A stretch of DNA of 64,000 nt from Diadema setosum (GCA_033980235.1 CM067064.1:7492501-7556500); one strand, 5' to 3'. Shown: positions 39,701 to 45,400, numbered from the stretch's first letter. The notes: generated by a model from the sequence alone, not told the origin. Made by a program: numbers and translations.

Positions 39701-41547
39701 CAATCACCTCCAAGATTAAGAGATAAAAATGACGCAGAATTCACAAAGGAAGTTTTCATGCAGCCTTGGAATGCACTCATTTGATATCGCCAAAAAAATA
39801 ATATCACAGTACCGGTAAATATCTGCAATGTATTGTATGTTATGCCATCCTTGTGTGTAAAGCAGAATCTTGCTATCATGAATCCCCCTCTCACTCAATC
39901 TATGCATTGCCGCAGACCGCCCCCACGGCCCAGCCCCGGCAGCATACAGTACTCAGAGGAGGAGGAGAGTAAGCACTATGAAGATATGAGGAGACGACAG
40001 GCGGAGGAGCCAGGAGAGAACAGTAGCCTGACGGAGAAGGCTGACCTCCAGTCACTGTCAGAGTCCATAGTGAGTTTGGGAAGGAATATGGAAGGCTAGG
40101 GAGATTTCATTCGATCTGGGTCCCATTTCATAAAACTTGTTATCAGTGACAACTGCCACATTTCTATGACAAATTAGCTTTTAGCCAATCAGATGCCAGG
40201 ATTTCAGTAGCTTATAACAACTATGACAACTTGTAAAGTTTTATGAAACAGAGCCCTGTTGCTATCTTTTGCTTTGGTGTGACATTTTTACTCATACCAT
40301 TGTTGATGTCAATGCCTTTTCTGCTGTAAATACCATGGTTTAGCAGATAAGACTCTGGGTCCTAAACAAAAGGTCATGGGTTCAAATGATACCTGGTGCA
40401 TTCAATTGTGGGCAAGTTGATTTTTTGCTTGTACTGTGCTGCTTGACCAAAGTGTATCCCTTAGTACATGTCAATAACTAGGTTAAAAATAGTGGCAACG
40501 TCCTCTGGTAGCACATAGGCAACACTGAAGAGGCTACCCTGGGTAAATTGACCATGCTCATCCTTAGATAGTCAGTGGTATTTAGCAGTAGTGGCTCACT
40601 ATTATTCACTCAAGAAGTTAATGTGTTTTCCCATCCAAATCACAGGTTTTGAAAGGGTTTTTGTAAAGTGAAGATATAAATGTATGTCAGATTATAATGC
40701 TCTGTGCACTTCAGCATCTATCTCACGTGTGTTGCCAAAGAATAAACAAACATTAATCATACATTCCAAAGCATCAGTATTACATCCTGTCTTCTAGATT
40801 ATAATATGGTTATGTTGAAGTGTACATTTATTAATGTAGGCTATGTTTTTGAATATCATAAAAGTACTGTGAAAAAAAAAAAATCAGGAGGACAATTTTC
40901 ATGCTCATATGCTACAAAAGAAGCAGCACTGTGTTCACCTTTCTTGTAGTCATTATGGAAGTTAAAGGATTATAGAGGAAACTTTGGTGCCTGTACATTG
41001 TATGTTGTTGATGAACCAACACACATCTTTATTGATGTAGGCTATGTTTTTGAATATCATAAAAGTACTGTGAAAAAAAAAAATCAGGAGGACAATTTTC
41101 ATGCTCATATGCTACAAAAGAAGCAGCACTGTGTTCACCTTTCTTGTAGTCATTATGGAAGTTAAAGGATTATAGAGGAAACTTTGGTGCCTGTACATTG
41201 TATGTTGTTGATGAACCAACACACATCTGTTCACCAGTCTTTGTCTTTTTGTTTTGTGAATATTACAGTCTAGTGACCTTGATCTAGATGAGGACGTGGG
41301 AGCACATGGGCAAGGGCCTCAGTCGTTTGTCAACCACTACGCCAGTCTTTCCGGCACGCAGTCATGGCGACGCCAGCAATACCCGCCCAAGACGAGTGGG
41401 CCCGGTAGCAACGCATACAGCTACACGGACAGTGAGCCCGACCCCGTGCCCACAGTGGACGGAAGGACTCTGTACCTCCAGAACAATCTAGCCACCATGC
41501 CCGCTGGCTCACGGGCTCCTGTTCATGGCTTCTCTTCTTTTGTATAA
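220..41547 (+). CDS. sdk: sidekick homologue (Ig/FN3 transmembrane adhesion protein), 5'-incomplete, 31 exons seen
   Basis: This is the gene-level entry; the exons follow separately. Joining 31 exons by GT-AG junctions with matching phases gives 5,141 coding bases and one open frame to TAA at 41545-41547, about 1,713 residues. Order: half of an Ig domain, one Ig domain, 13 FN3 domains, short linker, transmembrane helix, tail of about 200 residues. Thirteen FN3 domains after Ig domains, the FYEQWWFL stretch before the membrane helix, the tail blocks [15 protein letters not shown] and SFVNHY, and the terminal GFSSFV are all sidekick hallmarks. Known family members have six Ig domains and about 2,200 residues, so roughly 450-500 N-terminal residues lie upstream. 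Sidekicks are homophilic adhesion proteins at synapses and epithelial vertices, and their C-terminus binds PDZ scaffolds of the MAGI type. Function here is inferred from homology. Vertebrate SDK1 and SDK2 are paralogues; I cannot assign this gene to either. Confidence 0.95.
895..1176 (+). CDS. sdk: sdk exon b: complete I-set Ig domain (probably Ig6)
   Basis: The acceptor is aaatcag and the donor gtgagt, both phase 1. A whole Ig domain sits on one exon: B-strand cysteine in TSVLNCVV, tryptophan in DITWTIDG, F-strand motif [11 protein letters not shown], and a sequon in the closing strand (SANLTV). It is the last Ig before the FN3 array. The intron that follows (1177-2836, about 1.7 kb) is A/T-rich and holds no gene I can see; its start repeats a short stretch also present in the preceding intron (near 729 and 1308). 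Confidence 0.9.
2837..2971 (+). CDS. sdk: sdk exon c: FN3-1, first half
   Basis: The acceptor is tttgcag and the donor gtaagg, both phase 1. It reads [15 protein letters not shown], then the FN3 B-strand pattern [15 protein letters not shown] and [10 protein letters not shown]. This opens the FN3 array, directly after the last Ig. The next intron (2972-3801) contains a diverged tandem repeat (3040-3352) and a cluster of GTAAGT motifs (3453-3508). Confidence 0.9.
3040..3352. repeat. diverged intronic tandem repeat, unit about 65-75 bp
   Basis: Four to five degenerate copies of a unit containing 'cagttgtagttctaatt' followed by 'atttcatctcat' lie one after another in the intron between exons c and d. 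Unit lengths vary. Confidence 0.6.
3453..3508 (+). repeat. tandem GTAAGT-rich microrepeat
   Basis: Six copies of GTAAGT and one GTGAGT occur within 56 bases. Each is a perfect or near-perfect 5' splice-site core, in the sense orientation of sdk and inside an intron. Confidence 0.7.
3802..3969 (+). CDS. sdk: sdk exon d: FN3-1, second half
   Basis: The acceptor is gtggtcag and the donor gtaagt, phase 1 at both ends. It completes FN3-1 with [20 protein letters not shown] and [11 protein letters not shown], the usual Tyr/Arg pattern of strands E to G. The next intron (3970-4862) carries a poly-G run (about 4279-4297) and a poly-T tract just before the next acceptor. Confidence 0.9.
4863..4933 (+). 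CDS. sdk: sdk exon e: FN3-2, first third
   Basis: A 71-base exon, missed by a simple ORF scan because it is short. The acceptor is cctatgcag after a long poly-T tract and the donor is gtaagt. Phase 1 in, phase 0 out. It reads [15 protein letters not shown] then SSIRVQWQ, the A-B strands of an FN3 domain. The next intron (4934-5947) ends in a pyrimidine-rich stretch of about 250 bases. Confidence 0.88.
5948..6176 (+). CDS. sdk: sdk exon f: FN3-2, remainder
   Basis: The acceptor is tggacag and the donor gtgaat, phase 0 in and phase 1 out. It reads [19 protein letters not shown], a sequon (HNITNY), then [20 protein letters not shown] and [12 protein letters not shown]. This is a typical FN3 C-to-G strand run. 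The following intron (6177-6816) holds an old copy of a TTAA-flanked repeat (6397-6483). Confidence 0.92.
6397..6483 (-). mobile_element. old TTAA-flanked foldback (copy of the 30228 element)
   Basis: TTAA at both ends encloses a degraded inverted repeat (ttaacctattaaagac / catcctcaacaggttaa). Internally it reads 'gagtatacaggtgtctatgg', matching the reverse complement of the better preserved element at 30228-30320. TTAA flanks suggest a piggyBac-type MITE. Confidence 0.6.
6817..6932 (+). CDS. sdk: sdk exon g: FN3-3, first half
   Basis: The acceptor is ttgcccag and the donor gtaagt, phase 1 in and phase 0 out. It reads [20 protein letters not shown] then [19 protein letters not shown]. The usual B-strand Trp position is occupied by a Phe-containing stretch (RYQFSPP), a small departure from the FN3 consensus. 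The next intron (6933-7387) opens with a 20-base motif repeated nearly three times. Confidence 0.9.
6943..6991. repeat. 20-bp direct repeat, about 2.5 copies
   Basis: The motif 'agtctagcatagcataaca' (plus one base) is repeated head to tail just after the donor of exon g. Confidence 0.75.
7388..7583 (+). CDS. sdk: sdk exon h: FN3-3, second half
   Basis: The acceptor is acttcag and the donor gtaggt, phase 0 in and phase 1 out. It begins [18 protein letters not shown] and closes with [20 protein letters not shown] and [11 protein letters not shown], the FN3 E-F-G strands with the conserved tyrosine and the Gly-Asp-Gly-Pro turn. The next intron (7584-8356) holds a hairpin element (7984-8153). 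Confidence 0.92.
7984..8153. mobile_element. hairpin MITE beginning GGGGTGTTTCACAAAG
   Basis: About 62-bp near-perfect inverted arms (7984-8045 and 8092-8153) surround a 46-base loop. The ends GGGGTGTTTCA resemble those of the three elements at 55.4-56.3 kb. It is non-coding. Confidence 0.8.
8357..8455 (+). CDS. sdk: sdk exon i: FN3-4, first half
   Basis: The acceptor is tttctag and the donor gtgagt, phase 1 at both ends. It reads [20 protein letters not shown] then [14 protein letters not shown], the classic FN3 A-B strands with Trp and the Pro-x-x-x-Asn-Gly turn. The intron that follows is short (264 bases) and unremarkable. Confidence 0.92.
8720..8911 (+). CDS. sdk: sdk exon j: FN3-4, second half
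   Basis: The acceptor is cttaccag and the donor gtcagc (weaker than the other donors), phase 1 at both ends. It reads [15 protein letters not shown] (sequon NKT), [20 protein letters not shown] and [13 protein letters not shown]. In the next intron (8912-9386) I see nothing. Confidence 0.92.
9387..9686 (+). CDS. sdk: sdk exon k: FN3-5, whole domain on one exon
   Basis: The acceptor is ttaaacag and the donor gtatgt, phase 1 at both ends. Its 300 bases encode a full FN3 domain: [20 protein letters not shown] at the start, [18 protein letters not shown] in the middle, and [20 protein letters not shown] with a sequon (SSNASEPS) at the end. Only FN3-5 and FN3-10 are undivided. The next intron (9687-10222) shows nothing. 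Confidence 0.93.
10223..10293 (+). CDS. sdk: sdk exon l: FN3-6, first third
   Basis: A 71-base exon with acceptor cttcaacag and donor gtaagt, phase 1 in and phase 0 out. It reads [16 protein letters not shown] then ALRVTWV. It has the same size and phases as the first exon of FN3-2 (4863-4933). The next intron (10294-10930) contains a compound ATT/ATC microsatellite and a C-rich tract that serves as the pyrimidine tract. Confidence 0.88.
10660..10803. repeat. compound (ATT)n/(ATC)n microsatellite
   Basis: About 144 bases of trinucleotide repeat, in which ATT blocks flank a long ATC block. It lies in the intron before exon m and accounts for the poly-His, poly-Ile and poly-Met frames seen there. 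Confidence 0.97.
10931..11162 (+). CDS. sdk: sdk exon m: FN3-6, remainder
   Basis: The acceptor is caccatag and the donor gtaggt, phase 0 in and phase 1 out. It reads [20 protein letters not shown], a sequon (YNLTSAY), [20 protein letters not shown] and [18 protein letters not shown]. The exon is almost the same length as exon f of FN3-2 (232 against 229 bases). The next intron (11163-12070) has a G-rich tract near 11240 and a poly-C/poly-A junction near 11690. Confidence 0.93.
12071..12186 (+). CDS. sdk: sdk exon n: FN3-7, first half
   Basis: The acceptor is cccctgcag and the donor gtacac, phase 1 in and phase 0 out. It reads [39 protein letters not shown]. The donor runs straight into a CA-rich microsatellite. 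The same 116-base, phase 1/phase 0 layout is found in the first exons of FN3-3 and FN3-11. Confidence 0.9.
12187..12345. repeat. CA-rich microsatellite starting at a splice donor
   Basis: A mixture of (ACAG)n and (CA)n begins immediately after the donor GT of exon n and runs about 160 bases. Confidence 0.95.
12707..12887 (+). CDS. sdk: sdk exon o: FN3-7, second half
   Basis: The acceptor is catatgaag, with a weak pyrimidine tract, and the donor is gtaggt; phase 0 in and phase 1 out. It reads [40 protein letters not shown] and [16 protein letters not shown]. The phase fit and FN3 pattern support the acceptor despite its weak context. The next intron (12888-13736) holds a poly-C/poly-A junction near 12919 and otherwise nothing. 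Confidence 0.9.
13737..13843 (+). CDS. sdk: sdk exon p: FN3-8, first half
   Basis: The acceptor is cccatcag and the donor gtacgt, phase 1 in and phase 0 out. It reads [36 protein letters not shown]. The Trp and the Pro-Asn-Gly turn are typical of FN3. The next intron (13844-14499) ends in a short tandem repeat that overlaps the branch and acceptor region. Confidence 0.92.
14397..14499. repeat. short tandem repeat ending at the acceptor of exon q
   Basis: About four degenerate units of roughly 24 bases, containing 'tgtccagtttgacctttatc', occupy the last 100 bases of the intron. Some units contain a cag that resembles a splice acceptor. Confidence 0.65.
14500..14683 (+). CDS. sdk: sdk exon q: FN3-8, second half
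   Basis: The acceptor is atgcccag and the donor gtaagt, phase 0 in and phase 1 out. It reads [40 protein letters not shown] and [15 protein letters not shown]. The next intron (14684-16783, 2.1 kb) carries a composite tandem element at 15631-16717. Confidence 0.92.
15631..16717. mobile_element. composite element with GTCCCCGCCG ends and six internal units of about 150 bp
   Basis: The ends GTCCCCGCCG and CGGCGGGGAC form a short terminal inverted repeat. Inside, a GTCC/GTGC microsatellite is followed by six units that each carry 'ctactccttcgccatttc', 'gatggcactaggtgaggg' and TGACCT-type repeats. Unit starts are near 15780, 15929, 16085, 16228, 16385 and 16549. It has no coding capacity and lies in the intron before exon r. 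Confidence 0.85.
16784..16976 (+). CDS. sdk: sdk exon r: FN3-9, first two thirds
   Basis: The acceptor is ggtctgtag and the donor gtaagg, phase 1 in and phase 2 out; this is the only phase-2 intron inside the FN3 array. It reads [40 protein letters not shown], then [19 protein letters not shown]. The next intron (16977-17537) shows nothing except a poly-C run beside the acceptor. Confidence 0.92.
17538..17641 (+). CDS. sdk: sdk exon s: FN3-9, last third
   Basis: The acceptor is cttcctag after a T-then-C homopolymer tract and the donor is gtgagc; phase 2 in and phase 1 out. It reads [20 protein letters not shown] then [14 protein letters not shown]. The next intron (17642-18690) carries a foldback element (17874-18120). 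Confidence 0.9.
17874..18120. mobile_element. foldback element, ATATCGTCGCTGGGGTGAC ends
   Basis: Roughly 45-base inverted arms (17874-17920 and 18074-18120) match almost perfectly around a non-coding loop. The open frame across the right arm at 18001-18297 is part of this repeat, not a gene. Confidence 0.8.
18691..18990 (+). CDS. sdk: sdk exon t: FN3-10, whole domain on one exon
   Basis: The acceptor is gtgtccag and the donor gtacgt, phase 1 at both ends; 300 bases, the same length as exon k. It reads [40 protein letters not shown] and [20 protein letters not shown]. In the next intron (18991-19922) I see no feature. Confidence 0.94.
19923..20038 (+). CDS. sdk: sdk exon u: FN3-11, first half
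   Basis: The acceptor is gcaatttcag and the donor gtgggt, phase 1 in and phase 0 out; 116 bases. It reads [39 protein letters not shown]. The next intron (20039-20502) is plain A/T-rich sequence. Confidence 0.92.
20503..20707 (+). CDS. sdk: sdk exon v: FN3-11, second half
   Basis: The acceptor is ctttttgcag and the donor gtgagt, phase 0 in and phase 1 out. It reads [40 protein letters not shown] and [16 protein letters not shown] (sequon). The next intron (20708-21576) includes a fragment of a widespread repeat starting CCTCCGCCAAGGAGG (20939 onward). Confidence 0.93.
20939..21075. mobile_element. fragment of a dispersed repeat starting CCTCCGCCAAGGAGG
   Basis: The terminal CCTCCGCCAAGGAGGT hairpin is followed by a 'tgtctgtttgactg' run and 'aaaataactcaaaaagttat', a layout I associate with a common invertebrate repeat. 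Only one end is present. Confidence 0.45.
21577..21714 (+). CDS. sdk: sdk exon w: FN3-12, first half
   Basis: The acceptor is tctattcag and the donor gtgagc, phase 1 at both ends. It reads [40 protein letters not shown]. It has an extra cysteine in the B-C turn and a sequon (NVS). The next intron (21715-22228) has a TG microsatellite at 22016-22048. Confidence 0.92.
22016..22048. repeat. (TG)n microsatellite
   Basis: About 16 uninterrupted TG dinucleotides. Confidence 0.97.
22229..22390 (+). CDS. sdk: sdk exon x: FN3-12, second half
   Basis: The acceptor is atgtccag and the donor gtaaaa (weak at positions 5-6), phase 1 at both ends. It reads [38 protein letters not shown] and a sequon (ESNITTG). 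In the next intron (22391-23127) I see nothing. Confidence 0.9.
23128..23256 (+). CDS. sdk: sdk exon y: FN3-13, first half
   Basis: The acceptor is tctggtag and the donor gtgggt, phase 1 at both ends. It reads [40 protein letters not shown]. The next intron (23257-26649, 3.4 kb) holds a TG/GA microsatellite (24711-24774), a poly-A run near 24147, and no other gene that I can see. Confidence 0.92.
   Translation: MPQTPQRMSRWRPLQKESLSPGGHQITMATSPLQNTSLSHMK
24711..24774. repeat. (TG)n-(GA)n compound microsatellite
   Basis: A TG run passes directly into a GA/GAGAC run. Confidence 0.95.
26650..26817 (+). CDS. sdk: sdk exon z: FN3-13, second half
   Basis: The acceptor is ttctactag and the donor gtaaga, phase 1 at both ends. 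It reads [40 protein letters not shown] and [15 protein letters not shown]. This is the last FN3 domain, so the array count is 13. The next intron (26818-27414) shows nothing. Confidence 0.92.
27415..27462 (+). CDS. sdk: sdk exon aa: 48-base linker exon, possible cassette
   Basis: The acceptor is tttccag and the donor gtatca, phase 1 at both ends. It encodes 16 residues, [16 protein letters not shown], rich in Thr and Glu and containing an N-glycosylation sequon (NES). Its length is a multiple of three with equal phases, so exons z and ab would join in frame without it. It would lengthen the stalk between FN3-13 and the membrane. The call rests on splice signals, phase and position only. It is the least certain of the exons. 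Confidence 0.6.
27721..28026. mobile_element. possible foldback element with imperfect ends
   Basis: 'ggtttggtgctgtagtgctg' on the left is mirrored by 'aacaccagcactcggaccaa' on the right. The arms are imperfect and no target duplication is visible. The A/T-rich remainder of the intron (28030-29760 and 30470-33135) shows nothing else. Confidence 0.45.
29768..30176. mobile_element. 409-bp near-palindromic foldback element
   Basis: Two arms of about 200 bases diverge from a centre at about 29966 (gttaacggccccgtaaac). The outer ends are AAGGGGATGGCTAG and CTAGCCATCCCC. The arms differ by scattered substitutions and small indels. It is non-coding. Confidence 0.88.
30228..30320. mobile_element. 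93-bp TTAA-flanked MITE
   Basis: TTAACCCGTTGAGGACG and CGTCCTCAACGGGTTAA form perfect inverted ends around a short core that includes a second palindrome (cccgagtatactcggg). TTAA at both edges fits a piggyBac-type target duplication. A degraded second copy lies at 6397-6483. Confidence 0.82.
30343..30465. mobile_element. MITE with CAGTGGCGGATCCAG ends (copy 1)
   Basis: CAGTGGCGGATCCAG at the left is mirrored by CTAGATCCGCCCCTG at the right. The inside is G/C homopolymer-rich and non-coding. The same family recurs at 53919-54077. Confidence 0.78.
33136..33270 (+). CDS. sdk: sdk exon ab: juxtamembrane motif and transmembrane helix
   Basis: The acceptor is ctatccag and the donor gtatgt, phase 1 at both ends. 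It reads [16 protein letters not shown], then a hydrophobic helix of about 24 residues ([20 protein letters not shown]), then the basic stop-transfer segment GRSRLY. The FYEQWWFL motif just outside the helix is highly diagnostic of sidekick proteins. Upstream, the 5.7-kb intron 27463-33135 holds foldbacks near 27.7-28.0 and 29.8-30.5 kb. Confidence 0.95.
34207..34366 (+). CDS. sdk: sdk exon ac: proximal cytoplasmic tail
   Basis: The acceptor is tttttgcag and the donor gtgagt, phase 1 in and phase 2 out. It reads [20 protein letters not shown] then [20 protein letters not shown]. The DGGFSSFE block matches the conserved acidic Gly-Gly-Phe element of the sidekick tail. The rest is basic and Ser/Thr-rich. 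The next intron (34367-39915, 5.5 kb) is mostly two nested mobile elements (34681-37226) and A/T-rich sequence. Confidence 0.92.
34681..37226 (+). mobile_element. CCTCCGCC-ended element with AGGTCA repeats (copy A)
   Basis: It begins with the hairpin ATGCCTCCGCC...GGAGGCAT, then a GTCCGTCCG run, then repeated blocks of 'cgataactcaa', 'accaaacttg' and AGGTCAAAGGTCA, and ends TGGCGGAGGCAT plus 'agtgacatttctagttcttgg'. The reverse-oriented copy at 52636-53705 shares both ends and defines the limits. A separate 1.1-kb element is inserted at 35002-36124, and an A-rich tract fills 36793-36915. There is no coding capacity. Confidence 0.82.
35002..36124. mobile_element. 1,123-bp element nested in copy A, 4-bp AATT duplication
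   Basis: CAGTCAGTCCGCAGCA and TGCTGCGGACTGACTG are perfect 16-base terminal inverted repeats. AATT lies on both sides, and joining the flanks restores the host element's 'gggacaatt...gattag' line. An internal hairpin at 35518-35665 and a repeated 'ggttcctgaccggattaag' are present. No open frame resembles a transposase, so it is non-autonomous. Confidence 0.82.
39916..40069 (+). CDS. sdk: sdk exon ad: middle of cytoplasmic tail
   Basis: The acceptor is ttgccgcag and the donor gtgagt, phase 2 in and phase 0 out. It reads [20 protein letters not shown] then [20 protein letters not shown]. The proline-rich PPPRPSPG block is shared with vertebrate sidekicks and could bind SH3 domains (inference). 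The next intron (40070-41268) contains a short foldback, a SINE-like stretch and a 201-bp tandem duplication. Confidence 0.92.
40118..40256. mobile_element. 139-bp hairpin MITE
   Basis: GGGTCCCATTTCATAAAACTT is answered by AAGTTTTATGAAACAGAGCCC, with further pairing inside (ttatcagtgac... / ...tgacaacttgt). It is non-coding and lies right after exon ad. Confidence 0.72.
40333..40680 (+). mobile_element. possible tRNA-derived SINE
   Basis: The start (ccatggtttagcagataaga) resembles a tRNA A-box region, and 48 bases on, 'gggttcaaatgatacc' resembles a B box. A body resembling 'gtgcattcaattgtgggcaag' follows. It does not fold as a clean tRNA. No A-tail or target duplication was identified, so the limits are approximate. 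Confidence 0.4.
40834..41228. repeat. 201-bp tandem duplication before the last exon
   Basis: Two copies (40834-41028 and 41035-41228) are almost identical, including an internal poly-A run of 12 against 11 bases. They lie between the SINE-like stretch and the acceptor of exon ae. Confidence 0.95.
41269..41547 (+). CDS. sdk: sdk exon ae: last coding exon, PDZ-binding C-terminus
   Basis: The acceptor is atattacag, phase 0, and TAA is at 41545-41547. It reads [18 protein letters not shown], then [18 protein letters not shown], a stretch resembling tyrosine-based signals ([10 protein letters not shown]), and the final [13 protein letters not shown]. The last residues FSSFV form a class-I/II-like PDZ ligand; sidekick tails bind MAGI scaffolds through this end. 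Conservation of the last six residues is strong evidence that this is the true stop and not a read-out. Confidence 0.96.
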   Translation, partial: SSDLDLDEDVGAHGQGPQSFVNHYASLSGTQSWRRQQYPPKTSGPGSNAYSYTDSEPDPVPTVDGRTLYLQNNLATMPAGSRAPVHGFSSFV

Positions 41548-41844
41548 CAGTTTTTTAATGACAAGTCTAAATTATGAATGTGCGATATTGTTCTGAACCT
41601 TTTTAGCATGTATAGAGGACTGCTGTGGACAGGAGATAATTAGTGAGGCCTTGGGCCCAGTGGCAAGGAGATTATTTGATCCAGCTCGTGAGATGTTGAG
41701 CCATCGCCGACTCTGGAGAAGCTTCTTCTTCGAAAAAATGATGTGTGAATACAAAAGTATTACATTCTTGTTGCCTTCGATGGAATGATGGGGCAGGATG
41801 CTGGGATTGTAACAGAGGAGAAGGTGAACAAAGCTGAAAGAGAT

Positions 41845-41888
41845 GGAGGAGGAGGAGAAGGAGGAGGAGGAGGAGGAGGAGGAGGAGA
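41845..41888. repeat. (GGA)n run in the 3' UTR
   Basis: About 14 GGA units, with one GAA interruption, sit 300 bases after the stop codon. Confidence 0.95.
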
Positions 41889-42416
41889 TGATGATGACCC
41901 AAAATGTACACCAAGTTCATCAGGACTATATGCAGGCAGCAGCAGCAGCATTTGGAGGCCATTCACATGGATGCATAGGACCGGACTGAATTGAACCCGA
42001 TGTCAATAACTGCCTTCCATTCATAGCCCTGGCCTGAAGCTACCATTTGAAATTCAAAAAATGCTGCCGACGGGGTGAATATCGTCGCATTCCTTCCATC
42101 CCCACCAGGCTTTCATTCAGTAATTCAACCAGAGAATATGCATTTGTGATTTGATTCACTGTGCTCAGTGCGTGCAGATGGTTTTATGCATCTGAAGTCA
42201 CTATGGCATTATTATTGATGATTCAAATAAGTGTTCACACAGATTATTTTCAACACTGCATGTCATAACCCATCGAATCCTGTGTTAATTTTGCTGCAAA
42301 AATTCTCATCTTGTCCTCATCAAATTAGTAACTCCAAATGTGACCGAGTAGCCCACATTCAAGAAAGGCTAGATGGAAGTGTTTAATTTGTTTATCTGCA
42401 CAAATTACAGAGAAAT

Positions 42417-42422
42417 AATAAA
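42417..42422 (+). terminator. candidate proximal poly(A) signal
   Basis: AATAAA lies 870 bases after the sdk stop. A second AATAAA follows at 42528-42533 with a GT-containing stretch (ggtgtatg) just downstream. Either could end a short 3' UTR. Confidence 0.35.
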
Positions 42423-45400
42423 AAGAAAACTGCCTCTTTCAGAGACATTTTTAAATGCAGTCTTTAAAGACTTGCTGCCAATTTGAGGATCAGTGATGAA
42501 GTCAGCAAATGATAATTTTGCAACTGAAATAAACAATGGTGTATGACCAAAATAAGACTTTAATGAAAGAGAAGCATTCATTCAGTAAAAGTGCAGTCAT
42601 TTAATCCATGATCAACAGAAACCAGGTTTGCCATGTAATATCGTACTGGGAATCTTAGTATTTCTAAAGAAATATTTTGATCATTGCTATTTCTGCATTG
42701 TCAAAGACAAATTCATGCTAGGTGAGTTATTAAACAAGGATTTTGATGTAATGGTATTCAGAAAGCAACTTGATGTTTTCAGTTTCTATGATTTTTCTTT
42801 GACAAGCCATTTAGCAGCTACTTATGGTAGTGGTAGCATATGTGAATTGAAAAGGAGCAAGCAATTCTGCACTCTGTTTGGCTGACAAGAATTGTACCTG
42901 CCATCGAAAAGATTATTGATACAGCAGAATTTTACAATGCTGCCACCTATAGATTGTTAACGCAATCTCCATTAATGATAGGAGACCATTCAAATGGAAC
43001 AGAAATAGGCAGAAGCCACATCAATAGGAATGTACAATAGAATGACTTGGTATTCTCATTTTATTTGGAAGGAAAGACATAGACTGTTTGGATTCCTTTG
43101 GGCTGCCCGGTTGTGATGAATTAACTTTGGTGTGCGATGTTTTTAGGAGCAAGGTGCTTCCACCTTCTTCTTGTCACTGCTCAAATACCTTGAATGCAGG
43201 AAACATCAGCTATACTTTGTGTGGCTGTTCTATCTTTTTTCCAGCAAGTGCATCATTCATTTCAATTTTAATGTCCTCCTCTATCTTACTGTGACCACAT
43301 TTTTCTTCTTCCTTTGCATGTGGTATTCTAATTGAGGTGTTTGTGGTGGAGGTTAAATTTTGGCTTGTTTATGATGAAATTGCCAATGCTGTCTCTTTGC
43401 AGACAGAATTTGTTTCCATGTGACAATTGCCAATTGATTGCTTTGAACAAATTCAATGAATTTCACCCTGGAGGATGCAGTTTCGTAGTTACACTTCAGT
43501 GATCAATTTTCAAAAGGTATACTGTGTATGTGGATATGGAAATGAACATGTTATAGTGCAAATAACATAGTTCACTGAAATTGCAAATGAATTTCATGTT
43601 AAAATCTAACCAAGATGAAAGATCAAAGAGAAGAGCTTGTACCTAAACCAGATGCAGAGTTTTGTACTTACTTGAACTGCAGGTATAATTGAAATTCTGG
43701 TTACTTTGCATCACTCGATGTCTACATGTACAGAATTTTTTTTTTTGGTCATTCACTGCACATTTTAAAAAGATTCTGTTTGAAGAAATAAGAGTTGTCA
43801 GGGGACTCAATGTAAACTTTGACTTGCAAGTAATAATTTTTCAATTGTCTTCATATCATTTTCTCTTCTTTCACTTCCTCCTTGCAAACTCTTTAAAAAA
43901 TGTGCCTTCTCCAGTAAATAATACAATGTGGTGCTTGAATTTATATCTGTGATTCAAAAGGAATATGAAAAACAATTGTTTTTGAGATATTTATGAAAGT
44001 TAATATATGCAGTACATTTCGTATTTCCAGAATTGCCATCTCAGACACACGATGAATTTATCACTGCAATGATTCATCCTTAGAAGTATTTTGGTACTGT
44101 TATATACTGCAGTAAGATATTTCAAATGCTGTTGGTGTTTTTTTTTTTCTTTCTTTCTTTAGTTATCTCGATAGCCTGTGTAGTAAAAGTACCCAGTAAT
44201 GATGCATGCAATGTAAATGCCAAGAGAGTACACAGTGTTTCAGTGTTTGAGAACACTGACTGAATTTCAGAAATGTAGATTCTTATGCTCTCCTGTTTCT
44301 ATGACAGTGGACACATGCAGTTTGCATGCATTTGTGTCTTCTTGGTGTAGACATGATTGCTTTCCTAGTTTGAAATCATTTTGATTTTGAAAAATGAATA
44401 CTTGATATTATTATTTTAGTGAGAACTTCTGTTTAATGAAGCATGCTTGCTGTTGTAGTTACAGCAAGGGAGTTATAATTATTATTTTTTTTTTAAGATT
44501 TAAGCCAAAATTTGTCTACAAAATTTGGTATGTGCAATTTGAATCTTACATGTCTTCATCTCATTCAAAAAATTGTGCATTTCAGTATCCGAGTGTGTCT
44601 GTTCATTTTTCCTTTTTTTTTTCCCTTGAATGATTTCTCCTAGAAATGGCTTGTCTTCGCTGGTGCTGATGTAATAAGGTTAACAAGTTAATTTGATATG
44701 TACACTGTTAATGTGCATGGCTTGTTGTGTTACTGAGTGTTTGTTCATGCTGAGACTTTTTCTATGGTGTGTTATTATAGAGAACAGGGTTATTTCGCAA
44801 AGGATTGGGCACAGGTTAAAAGTTACTGTATTCCTGGTTTAGGGGCTGGGAGTATGAATCTCAATCAAAAGCTTCATATGGATGGTAATGACTTGTTTCT
44901 CCTGTTGTTCAGCTTGAATATAAACTTGAAGTCATTAAGAACAAGCTGTTCAGCATTACCAAAGTACGAACTTGTGGTGTGTAGTCAAGTTGTGGGAGGA
45001 AATTTCAAAATGGTTCGGTAGGGGGAAAAAATTAACTACATTATATAATGTTCATCACTTTTGGAATGTTTACTTCCTAGGTACATTATGTATTAGTTAC
45101 CACACCTATATTTCTTGTAATACATGTTCTATCACTGGAAACAATGTTGTTTCCTGGTATGAGCAAAGAAGTGCAATTTCTTAAAATATAAATAGCCAGC
45201 ATGCATGCACTTTCTTTGGTATGCAGCATCCTTCAACATCTGTGCGAAAAATTTTTGTAAAGCTACAGACTGAATGTTGATAGTGTAATGACATTTTGTA
45301 GAAGATGATGGTAGCCTAGCGTTTTCAGCAATATTGTTACTGTCGACTCAGCAACTATGCCACTGGGACCAAGACTAACTTTGAAGGTGCCTTGAACCAC

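Noticed and set aside
40333..40402. Functional tRNA gene
   Set aside because: A- and B-box-like motifs are present, but the acceptor and anticodon stems do not pair well; a SINE head is likelier.
41672..41994. Leu-rich, Pro-rich and Gly-rich frames in the 3' UTR
   Set aside because: All are readings of the GGA repeat.
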